From JAGTVG01 sp965365275 (GTDB lineage: Bacteria; Bacteroidota; Bacteroidia; Cytophagales; Cyclobacteriaceae), in the NCBI GenBank assembly GCA_965365275.1, contig CBDUBA010000010.1, positions 1-64,000 on the forward strand: 64,000 nt of DNA, in the 5' to 3' direction. Position numbers and translations under genes: made by a program. Every line of letters starts with the position of its first letter. Within the stretch, counting starts at the first letter, position 1. The notes beneath the pieces were generated by a model. The model worked only from the letters and a program-made list of their open reading frames with translations. It was not told the DNA's origin and did not search any database. Positions 1-9,437 of this stretch are shown in pieces.

Positions 1-50
1 CAAAGCCCTGACAGATTGTTTAATACAAAGCCCTGGCAAACTATTTTTAA
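1..50. repeat. two-copy 25-bp tandem repeat at window edge
   Basis: The 10-mer CAAAGCCCTG occurs at 1-10 and again at 26-35. The two 25-bp units match at about 18 of 25 positions, the rest of each unit being AT-rich. The repeat lies just downstream of the M14 carboxypeptidase gene, which ends at 67 on the minus strand. The window starts inside the first unit, so more copies may lie outside it. No function can be read from it. Confidence 0.6.
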
Positions 51-66
51 TAGTTGGATAGTATAT

Positions 67-1827
67 TTATGACTTTTTAGACCAGGTTAGATTGCCTCCC
101 TTCTGACTTTCCACAATTATGCTGAAATCCTTATCACCCGACACGATCCAACGTACCGTAACAACCCCCATGCCGGGTATGTTCTCTACCTCGATCTGAC
201 GGGGATTAAATCGTTGTTCTTTTGTGATCTTAAGATCTTCGTCTATAACCACCATGCCGGCCAGAACTTCCAAACCTGCAATGCTTATATAATCTGGAGG
301 ATTGATCCGGTTTTGAATATCGTTGCCTGAATGTGTCGGGATCATTCTTTTATTAGCCACAGTTACTGTTATTTCCTTAAGTCCTTTTCCAAGATCCTTT
401 TCCTTCACTTCCTCAACAACCAGTTTAGGCGTATGATAGGCATGATAGATCGTAAAAGCCATGTTGCGGTGTGCATCACTTTCAAGCAGAAATCCGGGGT
501 CAGCCCGAGAATAATTTCTTTTGAATCCACCAACTTCAATTTCTCCATAGATCGGATGGTCGAAAGGTGTCCATTCCACATAAGCATCCTCAAATAAGAG
601 GTACTTATCGAATTCAAAGGCATCTTTCATCCTTTCGTTATAGTTTTCATAATCCTTATTAAAGAAATACTTGCTTGTAAATAATTCATTGGTAAAGGTA
701 AAAATTCCTCTGCCTCCATGGAACCAGCTCAATTCGCCTCCAAATGCAGGATATAGATCAGTATACAAGACCATATATTCATATCCTGGGATGATTTTAG
801 ATCCCAGCTTCCCTATAGCATCATATACGGACTTATCCGTATCATGAAATGATACTTCATCGGAGGAAGATCCGGGACCTCTCAGGATCATACCACCGCT
901 ATTATGATAACTTTGGGCGCCTGCTATATTAGGGTGCTCCATAACAAATCTTGCAACGGCTCTGTTTTCGGGTACTGAAAAGGGGTATTTTAATGCACCT
1001 CTTTGAATATAATCGGGCTGCCAATCCCAGCCCCAATCTCTGTTAGGGTCGTAATACCCACCAACCCGGTCTTCATTAACCATACCATCTCCATCATTAT
1101 CGAAGCCCTCAGTACCAAGGAATTCATATTGACCAGCCTCGTCAGGATCAGCTCTGATCAACCATTTCGGATTTTCAGGATCTATTTTGTACCGTCCGTT
1201 AGGATTTTTCCTGCGCATGTAGGTTACATGCCCGTCTCCATTAATATCATCCAGGCCATCCTCGTCTTCCAGACCATCCCGGTCATCATCAAAGGGGATC
1301 ATTCCTGAACGCGGTGTATTGGCCGTATTTGGTGCCTTCATATAGTTATCACGTGCATCCGGATTTATCGTGGGAACTATGTAGAATACTTTTTCTTTTA
1401 ACAATGTATTGATGAAAGCATTCTCATTATAGGATTCCACCAGGTACCAGGCAGTATATAAACTAATCTCAGAACCCTGGATCTCATTGCTGTGAATATT
1501 ACCATCGATATAAAATCCAGGCTTGTCCTCAGGTGATTTTGTTTTGAAATCAGTAATCTCCAGCACCCAGATGTCACGGTCTTCATATGACTTGCCGATA
1601 GATGTTTTACGGATCAGGTCAGGATAGGCGCTAACCAGTTCATCACATATTGATGAAATCCCATTATAGGTATAATATCTATTCCAGCTAACCGGGACCT
1701 TTGGATTTGAAGGTGTGCCAGCTGCCTTAAAAATATCCTCGACACGCTGTGCTTTGCTTTCCGGAATGGGGAGAAAGGCACCGGATAAGAAGACTGTAAA
1801 AATGAGGTAAATGACTTTATATTTCAT
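67..1827 (-). CDS. M14-family zinc carboxypeptidase, secreted, catalytically intact
   Basis: This 586-residue protein starts with a signal peptide (about residues 1-26, cut near SKA-Q). It carries the M14 zinc site HSNE (H112, E115) with the third ligand in SYHNSGG (H308). The substrate-binding NRDW motif is at 262-265 (Asn-Arg pair) and the probable catalytic Glu is in TNELF (E381). Between ligands two and three is an insertion with Asp-rich loops (DDDRDG near 170 and DNDGDG near 243) that resemble calcium-binding DxDxDG loops. A beta-rich C-terminal domain follows from about residue 470. It should cleave C-terminal residues from peptides outside the cytoplasm. It lies 10 bp after the 554-residue M14 paralogue and is the last gene of a three-gene peptidase set. 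The exact substrate is not predictable. Confidence 0.9.
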   Translation of the reverse strand: MKYKVIYLIFTVFLSGAFLPIPESKAQRVEDIFKAAGTPSNPKVPVSWNRYYTYNGISSICDELVSAYPDLIRKTSIGKSYEDRDIWVLEITDFKTKSPEDKPGFYIDGNIHSNEIQGSEISLYTAWYLVESYNENAFINTLLKEKVFYIVPTINPDARDNYMKAPNTANTPRSGMIPFDDDRDGLEDEDGLDDINGDGHVTYMRRKNPNGRYKIDPENPKWLIRADPDEAGQYEFLGTEGFDNDGDGMVNEDRVGGYYDPNRDWGWDWQPDYIQRGALKYPFSVPENRAVARFVMEHPNIAGAQSYHNSGGMILRGPGSSSDEVSFHDTDKSVYDAIGKLGSKIIPGYEYMVLYTDLYPAFGGELSWFHGGRGIFTFTNELFTSKYFFNKDYENYNERMKDAFEFDKYLLFEDAYVEWTPFDHPIYGEIEVGGFKRNYSRADPGFLLESDAHRNMAFTIYHAYHTPKLVVEEVKEKDLGKGLKEITVTVANKRMIPTHSGNDIQNRINPPDYISIAGLEVLAGMVVIDEDLKITKEQRFNPRQIEVENIPGMGVVTVRWIVSGDKDFSIIVESQKGGNLTWSKKS

Positions 1828-1837
1828 TATAATAACA

Positions 1838-3502
1838 TTATTTCAATTCAATTTCAATTACTTGTATCCCAGTTTGTGGAGCACCTGCTTCTACCATAAT
1901 GGTTCCTTTTTCCCTTATAAGCCAACTCATATGATGTCCGCTATCCCCGTCCAATTTATCCAGCAACTGGATCGGACGGCCACTGATGATTTCCTGCCCG
2001 CTGTCAAGAGTCAGACTTATTTTTGGTTTTTTAACCCATCGGGTCTTAATACCAATTTCGCTTAAGGCAGGGAAATATCCGCGGTTGTAAATATCCAATT
2101 CAAGCCTGAATAAATTCTTGCCAATACTTTCACTTTGTATATTGATAATTTGTATAACAGGTCGCTGAGAAGATAACCAGACTATGAATTCATTATGTGT
2201 CCTCGAAATACTGTCAATCATACCTGCTGGCGGATTGTTCCTTACATAAGGATATAATCCACCTACTTCGACATGATGATCCGGAAAGTCCGGATGCTGT
2301 ATCTCTGTCCAGTCAAGAAAATATTCTTCCTGTAAAGTGCTGTCAGCCCATCTCATAAAATTGACTTCCGGATTAAATTCTTCCTTTTTCTTTTTGGAAA
2401 CATCCAGGGAATCCGGTTTTATTTTTATTTCTGGTATAAAAAATGCCGGTGTGCCGAAGCTCAGGCGTCCATAATGAAAGTATGCCCATTGCATGAAATC
2501 CCCATTTGAAACACATACCTGAGGGTGGCTTATCTCCCCGCTTATCTCATTATATTTTTTTGATACAAATGAATTAATCATGGCATCAGATTCCAGTATG
2601 CTTGAAATTACCTGCTTTTCCGCATCCGATTTGTTAAATTGTTGAGGTGCAGAAAGGTTATCTGAAGGACCAAAAGTAAGAACCGCGAAAATATTCCATT
2701 TTTCATATAAGTAATCAAGAACTGCTTTGGTTTCATTCTCTGAAACCGGGTAATCTCCTGCACCAGATTTGAAGTGTTCAAATTTATAGGGCAGATTCAT
2801 GTTAAATACAATCCCACCGGCCCCATCTTCATTAAAGCTTTCATCAAGATCGTTATCAATTCCTTCACTGATCAGGATATATTGCCCCTTTTCTCCTTCC
2901 TTTTTATCAGCAGGGATCATGACCCGTTCATCGTCCGGGTGGGTGATCCAGGTTCCTTTGGGATCTTTTATCCTTAAAGAGGTAATGATGCCATCACTGT
3001 TAAGGTCTTCATTTGGGTCTTCATTAACTTTGCCGTCCCTGTCATCATCCGTTTCTCTTGAGTTCTTATTTCTGGCATATTTCAGATCACTGAAATACTG
3101 TTCCGAGGCATCAGGGCTTACATTTGGAATAATATAGAATGATACACTATCAAGTAAGTTTCGGATACTGTCAGTAGTGCTGGAGGACAATATCTCTTCA
3201 GCAAATCTCAGGGATAATTCCGGCCCCGAGATATAACTTCCATCTACACCGCCCAGTATTGCCAGTCCTGGCTGATTCGTACTATTAATTTTACCGATCT
3301 CAAGGGCCCAGATATCATTACCTCCCGAGGTTCTTGTCAGCGAGATTAATTTAGTGATCCCGGGATGTCTTGACTGAAGATCTCTCAGGCTCTTAGAAAT
3401 TTCCTTGTGATCCCTGTAAGTGACCTGGCCCAGGATCATATTGCTTTTCAAATGTAGAATTAAGGCAACACCTATGAAAAATAAATATATGTATTTTCTC
3501 AT
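1838..3502 (-). CDS. M14-fold protein with all catalytic residues replaced (pseudopeptidase)
   Basis: This 554-residue secreted protein aligns along its whole length with the downstream M14 carboxypeptidase, including the Asp-rich insertion (DDDRDG near 152, IDNDLDE near 215). The segment equal to the zinc motif GNIHSNE reads GGVDGSY here (D87 and Y90 in place of His and Glu). The NRDW segment reads NMNLPY. The third-His segment SYHNSG reads LTFGPSD. No TNE-like catalytic Glu is evident; the matching segment reads TPAFFIPE. It therefore keeps the fold but cannot bind zinc in the M14 way. The N-terminal 25 residues form a signal peptide. It sits between the metzincin-like protease gene (66 bp upstream) and the active M14 gene (10 bp downstream), so co-expression is likely. 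Possible roles are carbohydrate or peptide binding, or control of its active neighbour; both are inference. Confidence 0.85.
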   Translation of the reverse strand: MRKYIYLFFIGVALILHLKSNMILGQVTYRDHKEISKSLRDLQSRHPGITKLISLTRTSGGNDIWALEIGKINSTNQPGLAILGGVDGSYISGPELSLRFAEEILSSSTTDSIRNLLDSVSFYIIPNVSPDASEQYFSDLKYARNKNSRETDDDRDGKVNEDPNEDLNSDGIITSLRIKDPKGTWITHPDDERVMIPADKKEGEKGQYILISEGIDNDLDESFNEDGAGGIVFNMNLPYKFEHFKSGAGDYPVSENETKAVLDYLYEKWNIFAVLTFGPSDNLSAPQQFNKSDAEKQVISSILESDAMINSFVSKKYNEISGEISHPQVCVSNGDFMQWAYFHYGRLSFGTPAFFIPEIKIKPDSLDVSKKKKEEFNPEVNFMRWADSTLQEEYFLDWTEIQHPDFPDHHVEVGGLYPYVRNNPPAGMIDSISRTHNEFIVWLSSQRPVIQIINIQSESIGKNLFRLELDIYNRGYFPALSEIGIKTRWVKKPKISLTLDSGQEIISGRPIQLLDKLDGDSGHHMSWLIREKGTIMVEAGAPQTGIQVIEIELK

Positions 3503-3568
3503 CTAGCTTATAAGAAGTTGAATTTTTTAAAAAATTGGATCGTAATAGTCAATAATAATCCAATTATA

Positions 3569-6025
3569 TTAAAAATCACAGTTTAACAAATTATTTCCAA
3601 TTGGTGATCCCATTGGAAGTGGATCCGGATTGTCTGGCTTAAAAAACCCGGGATTATCTTTAAATCTTTTGATGCTCTCCTGTGCATACAAAAGATGTGC
3701 CTTTTCTGTTTCACTCTTCTCGGATCGATATTTTGACTGAATCCATTCTTCAAGTTGATAGATCGCAGCTAATGTTATAGCCCTGACCTGAGTTGAAGCG
3801 GTTGAATTCTCAGCCAACTGGAACATCTGGTTTAAAAGTACCATCCTTACGGTCCTGTTGATCTCCCTGTAATATGTATTTTTATAAGTTTTTTCCCATG
3901 TATTATCGATCAGTTCAGTCAATACATTATCAAAGCCCGGCAAGGTGGTCTCCCTGGATTTATATTCAACCATTCTTGATGCCCTTTGTGGATTGAGCAA
4001 GAGTCTTATCGATAAACTTGCCGAGCTTCCAGCTGCAGAAAGAGGATCAAATGTCAGGCCTGTTTTGCCTCGAAAGTTTTCATTTGTTTGATTATATCCT
4101 AAAGCTTTCGGGGGTATTAACTGAAGCAGGTTTTCAGGTACTTCCAGAAATTCGGGATCAAGTGTTCGAAGAATAGCCCTTAAAGCCATTTCCTGGTTTT
4201 CGGCGGGTATCATTTCTGTAATGACCTGACCGTCTCCTTTATGGGCATATGTATATAACAATCCACCCAACATTTTTGAAGCTGCCTCCAGCTGATATCG
4301 ATGCATCAGATAAACCGGCACTATAACGTCCTCAATTGAAGAAAATGGAAAATTCTCCGGGATGCTGTTCAATCCCATATTATTCAATGCGATTTTTCTG
4401 ATTTCTATGATACGGTTTAATTCATTGGCAGCGTTTGTGCCGTTATCCCATAAATGGGCATAAGGATGGGCACTGCCTTCTGGCCGGGAATCTTTATCGG
4501 AAATATAATACAATTCACTATCAAGGATCTCTTGAATGGTCCGGGATAAAAATTCATCTTCATTTTCGGTGGAGATTCCATAACCATACCGAATAGCCAT
4601 TTTATCCCATTCCCCTATTTTGTTTTCATAGGCTTCAGAAAGGTCGATCTCTCCCTGGTCGTCCAGTTTTATCATAGGATGGGGATAATCCATCACCGAT
4701 GACCTGTTCTGAACACTGGCAGCATAATTATGCGCCAATCCCAGGGTATGGCCTACTTCATGGGCCGAAAGTTGACGGATCCTTGCAAGTGCCATTTCCC
4801 TGGCTTCAGTCAGGTCAACATTACCATCATGATATGGGGATAACAATCCCTGAGCAATCAAAAAATCCTGCCTTATTCTCAGAGAGCCCAGGGAAACATG
4901 ACCTTTAATTATCTCACCTGTTCTCGGATCTATTACGGAATGGCCATATGACCACCCTCTGGTAGATCTGTGAACCCATTGAATAATATTATATCTGACA
5001 TCCATAGGATCAGCATCTTCCGGCAGCATTTTGATCTGGAAAGCATTGGTATAGCCTGCCGCCTCAAATGCCTCGTTCCACCAGGAGGCACCTTCCAGCA
5101 GTGCAGACCTTATGGGTTCCGGAGCACCGGGATCAAGATAATAAATTATCGGTTCCACAGGATCACTGATATCCTGGTCAGGATTCTTTTTCTCTAATCT
5201 ATGTCGAACGATAAATTTCTGATCAATCGGTTCAGTAAATGGAACTGCATAATCGAAATATGAGATCTCAAAATAACCGCTTCTGGGATCATATTTTCTC
5301 ATTTTATAACCTGGATCCGGAAGTTTTACAAATGAATGCCTTTGGCGTACCGTAATTAATCCGGGTGTAGGCACTACCTGTCGTACATAATACCCTTTTG
5401 CCTGCCCTTTAAATGTAAGGATCGCCTCTACAATGGTATTTTCAGGAAAGTTTTTTATCTTATCCTGATCAATAGTCGATCTGGGGATGTCAACCTTATA
5501 ATTCCCCTGATCCATCCTTTCCAGGGTTCTGCTTACATTATGTGTATCGTTGAGAAAAAAAAGCGTGGCATCCACAATATAGCTGTTGAGGCGCTGATCA
5601 GCAATGTCAAAGCCCCATAGTACCGATTGGGCAAATGATTCGGTCACCGCCTTATTTTCATATTGATTTTCCGATATCGCCCTATATTTATAATTTGGTT
5701 GAACCAACAAGATCTTGGGACCATTTTTTACGAATTTTACGACCCTGTTCTCTCCAAACTGTCCCCTGTCAAGGCCTATATCATTCGAACCGATCCCGGC
5801 TGCCAGTGAATTGACATACAGAAATTCAATATCCAGTTTGTCTATCTCAAGCCATACTTTCCCTGTATTATTATCCCAGTACAGGTTAAAAAAACCTTCC
5901 AGCTTCTTCATGTTGTCAAGCTGTATTTTATATTGGGTTTCCTGAGGGGTAGCCGTTGGCACAGGTTGATTCGTTTTACAAGATAAAATAGCGATAAGAA
6001 TTAAGAGGGTAATAAGATTCTTCAT
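3569..6025 (-). CDS. zinc-dependent metalloprotease, DUF5118-DUF5117-DUF4953 type lipoprotein
   Basis: The start was set at the Met giving MKNLITLLILIAILSC, a lipoprotein signal with a Cys at residue 17, rather than the more upstream ATG at 6070. This gives 818 residues. The long N-terminal half matches the DUF5118/DUF5117 architecture of Bacteroidota and proteobacterial secreted metalloproteases. The metzincin-type site HEVGHTLGLAH is at about 422-432, with three zinc His residues and the general-base Glu. The downstream SVMDYPH contains the Met expected of a Met-turn. It is probably anchored in the outer or inner membrane facing the periplasm or surface. It is the first gene of the three-gene minus-strand group with the two M14 proteins, suggesting joint breakdown of extracellular protein. 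The family is widespread but its substrates are poorly known. Confidence 0.85.
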   Translation of the reverse strand: MKNLITLLILIAILSCKTNQPVPTATPQETQYKIQLDNMKKLEGFFNLYWDNNTGKVWLEIDKLDIEFLYVNSLAAGIGSNDIGLDRGQFGENRVVKFVKNGPKILLVQPNYKYRAISENQYENKAVTESFAQSVLWGFDIADQRLNSYIVDATLFFLNDTHNVSRTLERMDQGNYKVDIPRSTIDQDKIKNFPENTIVEAILTFKGQAKGYYVRQVVPTPGLITVRQRHSFVKLPDPGYKMRKYDPRSGYFEISYFDYAVPFTEPIDQKFIVRHRLEKKNPDQDISDPVEPIIYYLDPGAPEPIRSALLEGASWWNEAFEAAGYTNAFQIKMLPEDADPMDVRYNIIQWVHRSTRGWSYGHSVIDPRTGEIIKGHVSLGSLRIRQDFLIAQGLLSPYHDGNVDLTEAREMALARIRQLSAHEVGHTLGLAHNYAASVQNRSSVMDYPHPMIKLDDQGEIDLSEAYENKIGEWDKMAIRYGYGISTENEDEFLSRTIQEILDSELYYISDKDSRPEGSAHPYAHLWDNGTNAANELNRIIEIRKIALNNMGLNSIPENFPFSSIEDVIVPVYLMHRYQLEAASKMLGGLLYTYAHKGDGQVITEMIPAENQEMALRAILRTLDPEFLEVPENLLQLIPPKALGYNQTNENFRGKTGLTFDPLSAAGSSASLSIRLLLNPQRASRMVEYKSRETTLPGFDNVLTELIDNTWEKTYKNTYYREINRTVRMVLLNQMFQLAENSTASTQVRAITLAAIYQLEEWIQSKYRSEKSETEKAHLLYAQESIKRFKDNPGFFKPDNPDPLPMGSPIGNNLLNCDF

Positions 6026-6151
6026 AATGCACATTTTTCTGGAATATGCAATAATAATCATGAAATTCAATTCGTCTTTTCTTTTTCGAAGTTTTTAAAT
6101 TAATTCCTGGCACAATGCCATGCATTTTTGATTTTTGGCCATTTTTGTAAT

Positions 6152-6730
6152 ATGATAAAGATTGGAGACACACTCATATCCGATGATGTTTTAACGGAAT
6201 TTTTTGTATGCGATATCGAGAAATGTAAGGGAGCATGTTGTGTTGAGGGGGATCTTGGAGCGCCATTGGATGAAGATGAACTGGAAGAGCTTAAAAAGAA
6301 TTTCAGCGGGATTGCTCCGTATCTGACTCAAGAAGGACGGCGTGAGATCGAAAAACAGGGATTGTATGTGTATGATTTTGAGGGGGATTATTCAACTCCG
6401 ACAATTAAAGGTAAAGAGTGTGCCTATGCGATATATGATGAAAAGGGGAGCCTTAAATGTGGGATAGAACTTGCCTATGAAAATGGGAAATCTGATTTCA
6501 GCAAACCCATATCCTGTCATCTTTATCCGGTCCGGATCAGTAAAAATATTACGAATATAGCCGTAAACTATGATCAGTGGTATATATGCAATCCGGCCTG
6601 TATTCTTGGTCGTGAACTGAGGATCCCTGTTTACAAATTTCTGAAAGAGGCACTGATCAGAAAATTCGGCAGAGCCTGGTATGATCAGCTGGATGCTTAC
6701 GCAGAAGAGATCAAAAAACGAACTAAATAA
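6152..6730 (+). CDS. DUF3109 family cysteine-rich protein
   Basis: The start at MIKIGDTLIS (192 residues) was chosen over the ATG 24 bp upstream because the family usually begins this way. The N-terminal CDIEKCKGACC motif, followed by single Cys residues in KGKECAY, SLKCGI, ISCHLYP and YICNPACI, is the DUF3109 pattern, related to the YkgJ-type zinc- or iron-sulfur-binding Cys proteins. It has no signal peptide, so it acts in the cytoplasm. It is transcribed away from the peptidase operon and convergent with accC. The biochemical role of the family is unknown; metal binding is inferred from the eight or more conserved Cys. Confidence 0.85.
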   Translation: MIKIGDTLISDDVLTEFFVCDIEKCKGACCVEGDLGAPLDEDELEELKKNFSGIAPYLTQEGRREIEKQGLYVYDFEGDYSTPTIKGKECAYAIYDEKGSLKCGIELAYENGKSDFSKPISCHLYPVRISKNITNIAVNYDQWYICNPACILGRELRIPVYKFLKEALIRKFGRAWYDQLDAYAEEIKKRTK

Positions 6731-6798
6731 TAAGACTTTTGAAAATCAGAATAGCCAGAGAATTTTTCTTCCCAAATGGTTATTTAAGCGAATTGAAT

Positions 6799-8142
6799 CT
6801 ACAGGCCTTTGAAATCAAAACTATCAAGGAAAGCAGTCGTGAATTTTCCTGATTTGAACGTTTCATCATCCATTAATCTTAAATGAAAAGGGATAGTGGA
6901 TTTTATCCCTTCTATAACGAATTCTTCCAACGCTCTTTTCATTCTCATGATAACCCTTTCCCTTGTAGTGGCTGTTACGATCAATTTAGCGATCATAGAG
7001 TCATAATTAGGCGGTATGGTATAACCTGTATAAACATGGCTATCCACCCTGACACCTCTGCCTCCCGGGAAATGACAGGTGGTGATCTTCCCGGGACTTG
7101 GTCTGAAGTCATTTCCAGGATCCTCAGCATTGATACGGCATTCCATGGCATACCTTTTCGGGAATCTGTTTTCTCCATGTATTGGTAAACCTGCTGCCAC
7201 TGTTATTTGGTCAGCCATGATGTCCGAATCCGTAACCTGTTCAGTAATCGGATGTTCTACCTGGATCCTGGTATTCATTTCCATGAAATAGAAATTTCCA
7301 TGTTTATCGACAAGAAATTCGATGGTTCCGGCTCCTTCATAACCAATGGCCGATGCACCTTTTATTGCCGCATCACCCATTTTTTCCCGAAGTTCATCAT
7401 TAACAATAGGGGAGGGTGTTTCTTCGACCAGTTTCTGATGCCTTCGCTGTATTGAACAATCCCTTTCGGATAAATGACAAACTGTGCCCTCGCTGTCCCC
7501 AATAACCTGGATCTCAACATGCCGAGGTTCTTCGATGAACTTTTCTAGATAGAGGCCGTCATTGCCAAATGCATTCTTGGATTCGAGTTTGGCTCCATTC
7601 CAGGCCTTTTCGAATTCATCCGGATCGTTGACGATGCGCATTCCTTTTCCTCCACCTCCGGCAGTGGCTTTTAGCATAACCGGATAGCCTATTTCCTTTG
7701 CAATTTCTCTTGCCTCTTCAATATCGTTAAGAAGTCCTTCAGAACCTGGTATTGTGGGTACACCTGCTTTCTTCATTGTTTCCTTTGCAGTAGCCTTATC
7801 ACCCATCCTGTTGATCATGTCAGGAGATGCTCCGATAAACTTAATATTGTACTCCTGGCAGATCCGTGAAAATTCTGCATTTTCCGCCATAAATCCATAT
7901 CCTGGATGAATAGCATCCGCATTGGTAATTTCAGCTGCTGCAATGATGTTTGGAATACTCAGGTAAGATAAATTGCTGGGAGGAGGTCCTATGCAAACTG
8001 CTTCATCAGCAAACCTTAGATGTAGACTTTCGGCATCAACAGTTGAGTATACCGCTACTGTTTTAATACCCATCTCCCGGCAGGTCCTTATGATCCTGAG
8101 GGCAATTTCTCCTCTGTTGGCTATTAGAATTTTCTTAAACAC
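6799..8142 (-). CDS. accC: acetyl-CoA carboxylase, biotin carboxylase subunit
   Basis: This 447-residue ATP-grasp enzyme carboxylates the biotin carried by AccB using ATP and bicarbonate, the first half of malonyl-CoA synthesis. It begins with the typical FKKILIANRGEIALR. It has the glycine-rich ATP loop GGGGKGM (162-168), RRHQK near 233-237 and EMNTRIQVEHPITE (288-301), the metal- and bicarbonate-binding region. Length matches E. coli AccC (449). It lies 30 bp downstream of accB on the same strand, so the two are probably one transcript. The carboxyltransferase genes are not in the window. The accB-accC pair could alternatively serve a propionyl-CoA carboxylase, but the short stand-alone AccC and BCCP forms favour acetyl-CoA carboxylase. 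Confidence 0.95.
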   Translation of the reverse strand: MFKKILIANRGEIALRIIRTCREMGIKTVAVYSTVDAESLHLRFADEAVCIGPPPSNLSYLSIPNIIAAAEITNADAIHPGYGFMAENAEFSRICQEYNIKFIGASPDMINRMGDKATAKETMKKAGVPTIPGSEGLLNDIEEAREIAKEIGYPVMLKATAGGGGKGMRIVNDPDEFEKAWNGAKLESKNAFGNDGLYLEKFIEEPRHVEIQVIGDSEGTVCHLSERDCSIQRRHQKLVEETPSPIVNDELREKMGDAAIKGASAIGYEGAGTIEFLVDKHGNFYFMEMNTRIQVEHPITEQVTDSDIMADQITVAAGLPIHGENRFPKRYAMECRINAEDPGNDFRPSPGKITTCHFPGGRGVRVDSHVYTGYTIPPNYDSMIAKLIVTATTRERVIMRMKRALEEFVIEGIKSTIPFHLRLMDDETFKSGKFTTAFLDSFDFKGL

Positions 8143-8172
8143 AGTTTTTTATTTAACCTTAAGCTTAACAAA

Positions 8173-8658
8173 TTATGAAGGATCAACCAGGAATAGAGGT
8201 TGATCGAATTCAACAGGTGTGGCATTATCTACCAGTATTTCAACAATAGTGCCCGAGATCTCAGCTTCTATTTCATTGAAAAGCTTCATGGCTTCAATAA
8301 TGCAAACCGTTTGACCAGGTTTAATCTTGTCGCCCGGCTCCACAAATGGAGGGGACTCCGGATTGGCGGCCGTATAAAAAGTTCCTATCATGGGTGATTT
8401 GATCTCCTTAAGATTACTTGCCGGTTTGGCCTTTTCTTCTGCAGCATCTGTCTTTATTTCAACAGTTTCTGAAACAGTGGTCGCAACAGGTGCATTTGCC
8501 GGAGCGGTTGATGGTGTAACCATTAGTTCACCGCTGTTAACGCTAATATCAGGACTCTTTTTTACAGATATCTTGAAATCAGTAGTCTCAATATTTACCT
8601 CATTTAATTCAGATTGTGAAATAAAATCAATAAGGTCTCTGATCTCTTTTATTTTCAT
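8173..8658 (-). CDS. accB: acetyl-CoA carboxylase biotin carboxyl carrier protein
   Basis: This 161-residue BCCP has an N-terminal dimerisation region (1-40), an Ala/Thr/Pro-rich linker (45-85) and a C-terminal biotinyl domain starting at IKSPMIGTFY. The biotin attachment site is EAMK with K125, followed by the family-typical LFNEIEAEISG. It carries carboxybiotin between AccC and the carboxyltransferase. It is directly upstream of accC. The 140 bp between it and efp hold no gene, and no clear promoter box was found. Confidence 0.95.
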   Translation of the reverse strand: MKIKEIRDLIDFISQSELNEVNIETTDFKISVKKSPDISVNSGELMVTPSTAPANAPVATTVSETVEIKTDAAEEKAKPASNLKEIKSPMIGTFYTAANPESPPFVEPGDKIKPGQTVCIIEAMKLFNEIEAEISGTIVEILVDNATPVEFDQPLFLVDPS

Positions 8659-8798
8659 CTTAAATCATTTAAAATTACAACCCAATGCCCTGCACCCCCT
8701 AATCGGGTAATAAAGGCAATCTGGTGGATTCTTAATAATTACTTTTATCAGGATCTTCAGAATATTGGCTAATCATTATAAATCGTATCCTGTTATAT

Positions 8799-9362
8799 CT
8801 ATTTAACTCGTTCAGAATATGTTCGTGTTCTTGTATCAACCTTTATTTTCTCATTCTCATTAATAAAAAGAGGTACCTGTATTATAGCCCCGGTTTCCAT
8901 AGTGGCTGGCTTGGTAGCATTGGTTGCAGTATCTCCTTTTACACCAGGTTCCGTATAGGTTATTGTTAATTCTACGAAAGGTGGCATGTCACAACTTAAT
9001 GGCGTCTCGGTTTCGGCATGGTATAAGATCTCAACTTCCTGGCCATCCTTCAGAAGATCAGCATTTTCGATGAAATCTTCCTGGAGGGAAACCTGCTCAA
9101 AAGAATTGCTATCCATAAAATGGTACCCCATATCATCTTTGTATAAAAATTGATGGGCTCTTCTTTCGACACGGGCTGTAGTCACTTTAACACCTGAATT
9201 AAAAGTGTTTTCTACCACCTTTCCGGATTTCAAATTCTTAAGTTTGGTTCTAACAAATGCAGCACCTTTACCTGGTTTTACATGTTGAAATTCTACGATG
9301 GTATACAGGTTGTTATTATATTCGATGCACAATCCATTACGGAAATCAGCAGTTGTTGCCAT
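8799..9362 (-). CDS. efp: translation elongation factor P
   Basis: This 187-residue EF-P has three beta-barrel domains and rescues ribosomes stalled at polyproline. The domain I loop PGKGAAF carries K32, equal to the modified Lys of E. coli. The C-terminal pattern TGAIIQVPLFINENEKI is typical of the family. A TAnnTTTG box lies 22 bp upstream of the start (9384-9391), so it probably has its own promoter separate from rpmF. No modification enzyme gene is adjacent. Confidence 0.95.
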   Translation of the reverse strand: MATTADFRNGLCIEYNNNLYTIVEFQHVKPGKGAAFVRTKLKNLKSGKVVENTFNSGVKVTTARVERRAHQFLYKDDMGYHFMDSNSFEQVSLQEDFIENADLLKDGQEVEILYHAETETPLSCDMPPFVELTITYTEPGVKGDTATNATKPATMETGAIIQVPLFINENEKIKVDTRTRTYSERVK

Positions 9363-9383
9363 TCTTTCAAAAATTTAACTTCC

Positions 9384-9391
9384 CAAATATA
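9384..9391 (-). promoter_or_regulatory. TAnnTTTG -7 box for efp
   Basis: On the minus strand this reads TATATTTG, an exact match to the Bacteroidota -7 consensus, 22 bp before the efp start codon. No convincing -33 TTG is seen at the expected spacing. Confidence 0.5.
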
Positions 9392-9437
9392 AGATTTTAA
9401 TAATTAATAAATAAAATATCTTCTTAATAGAAAAATT

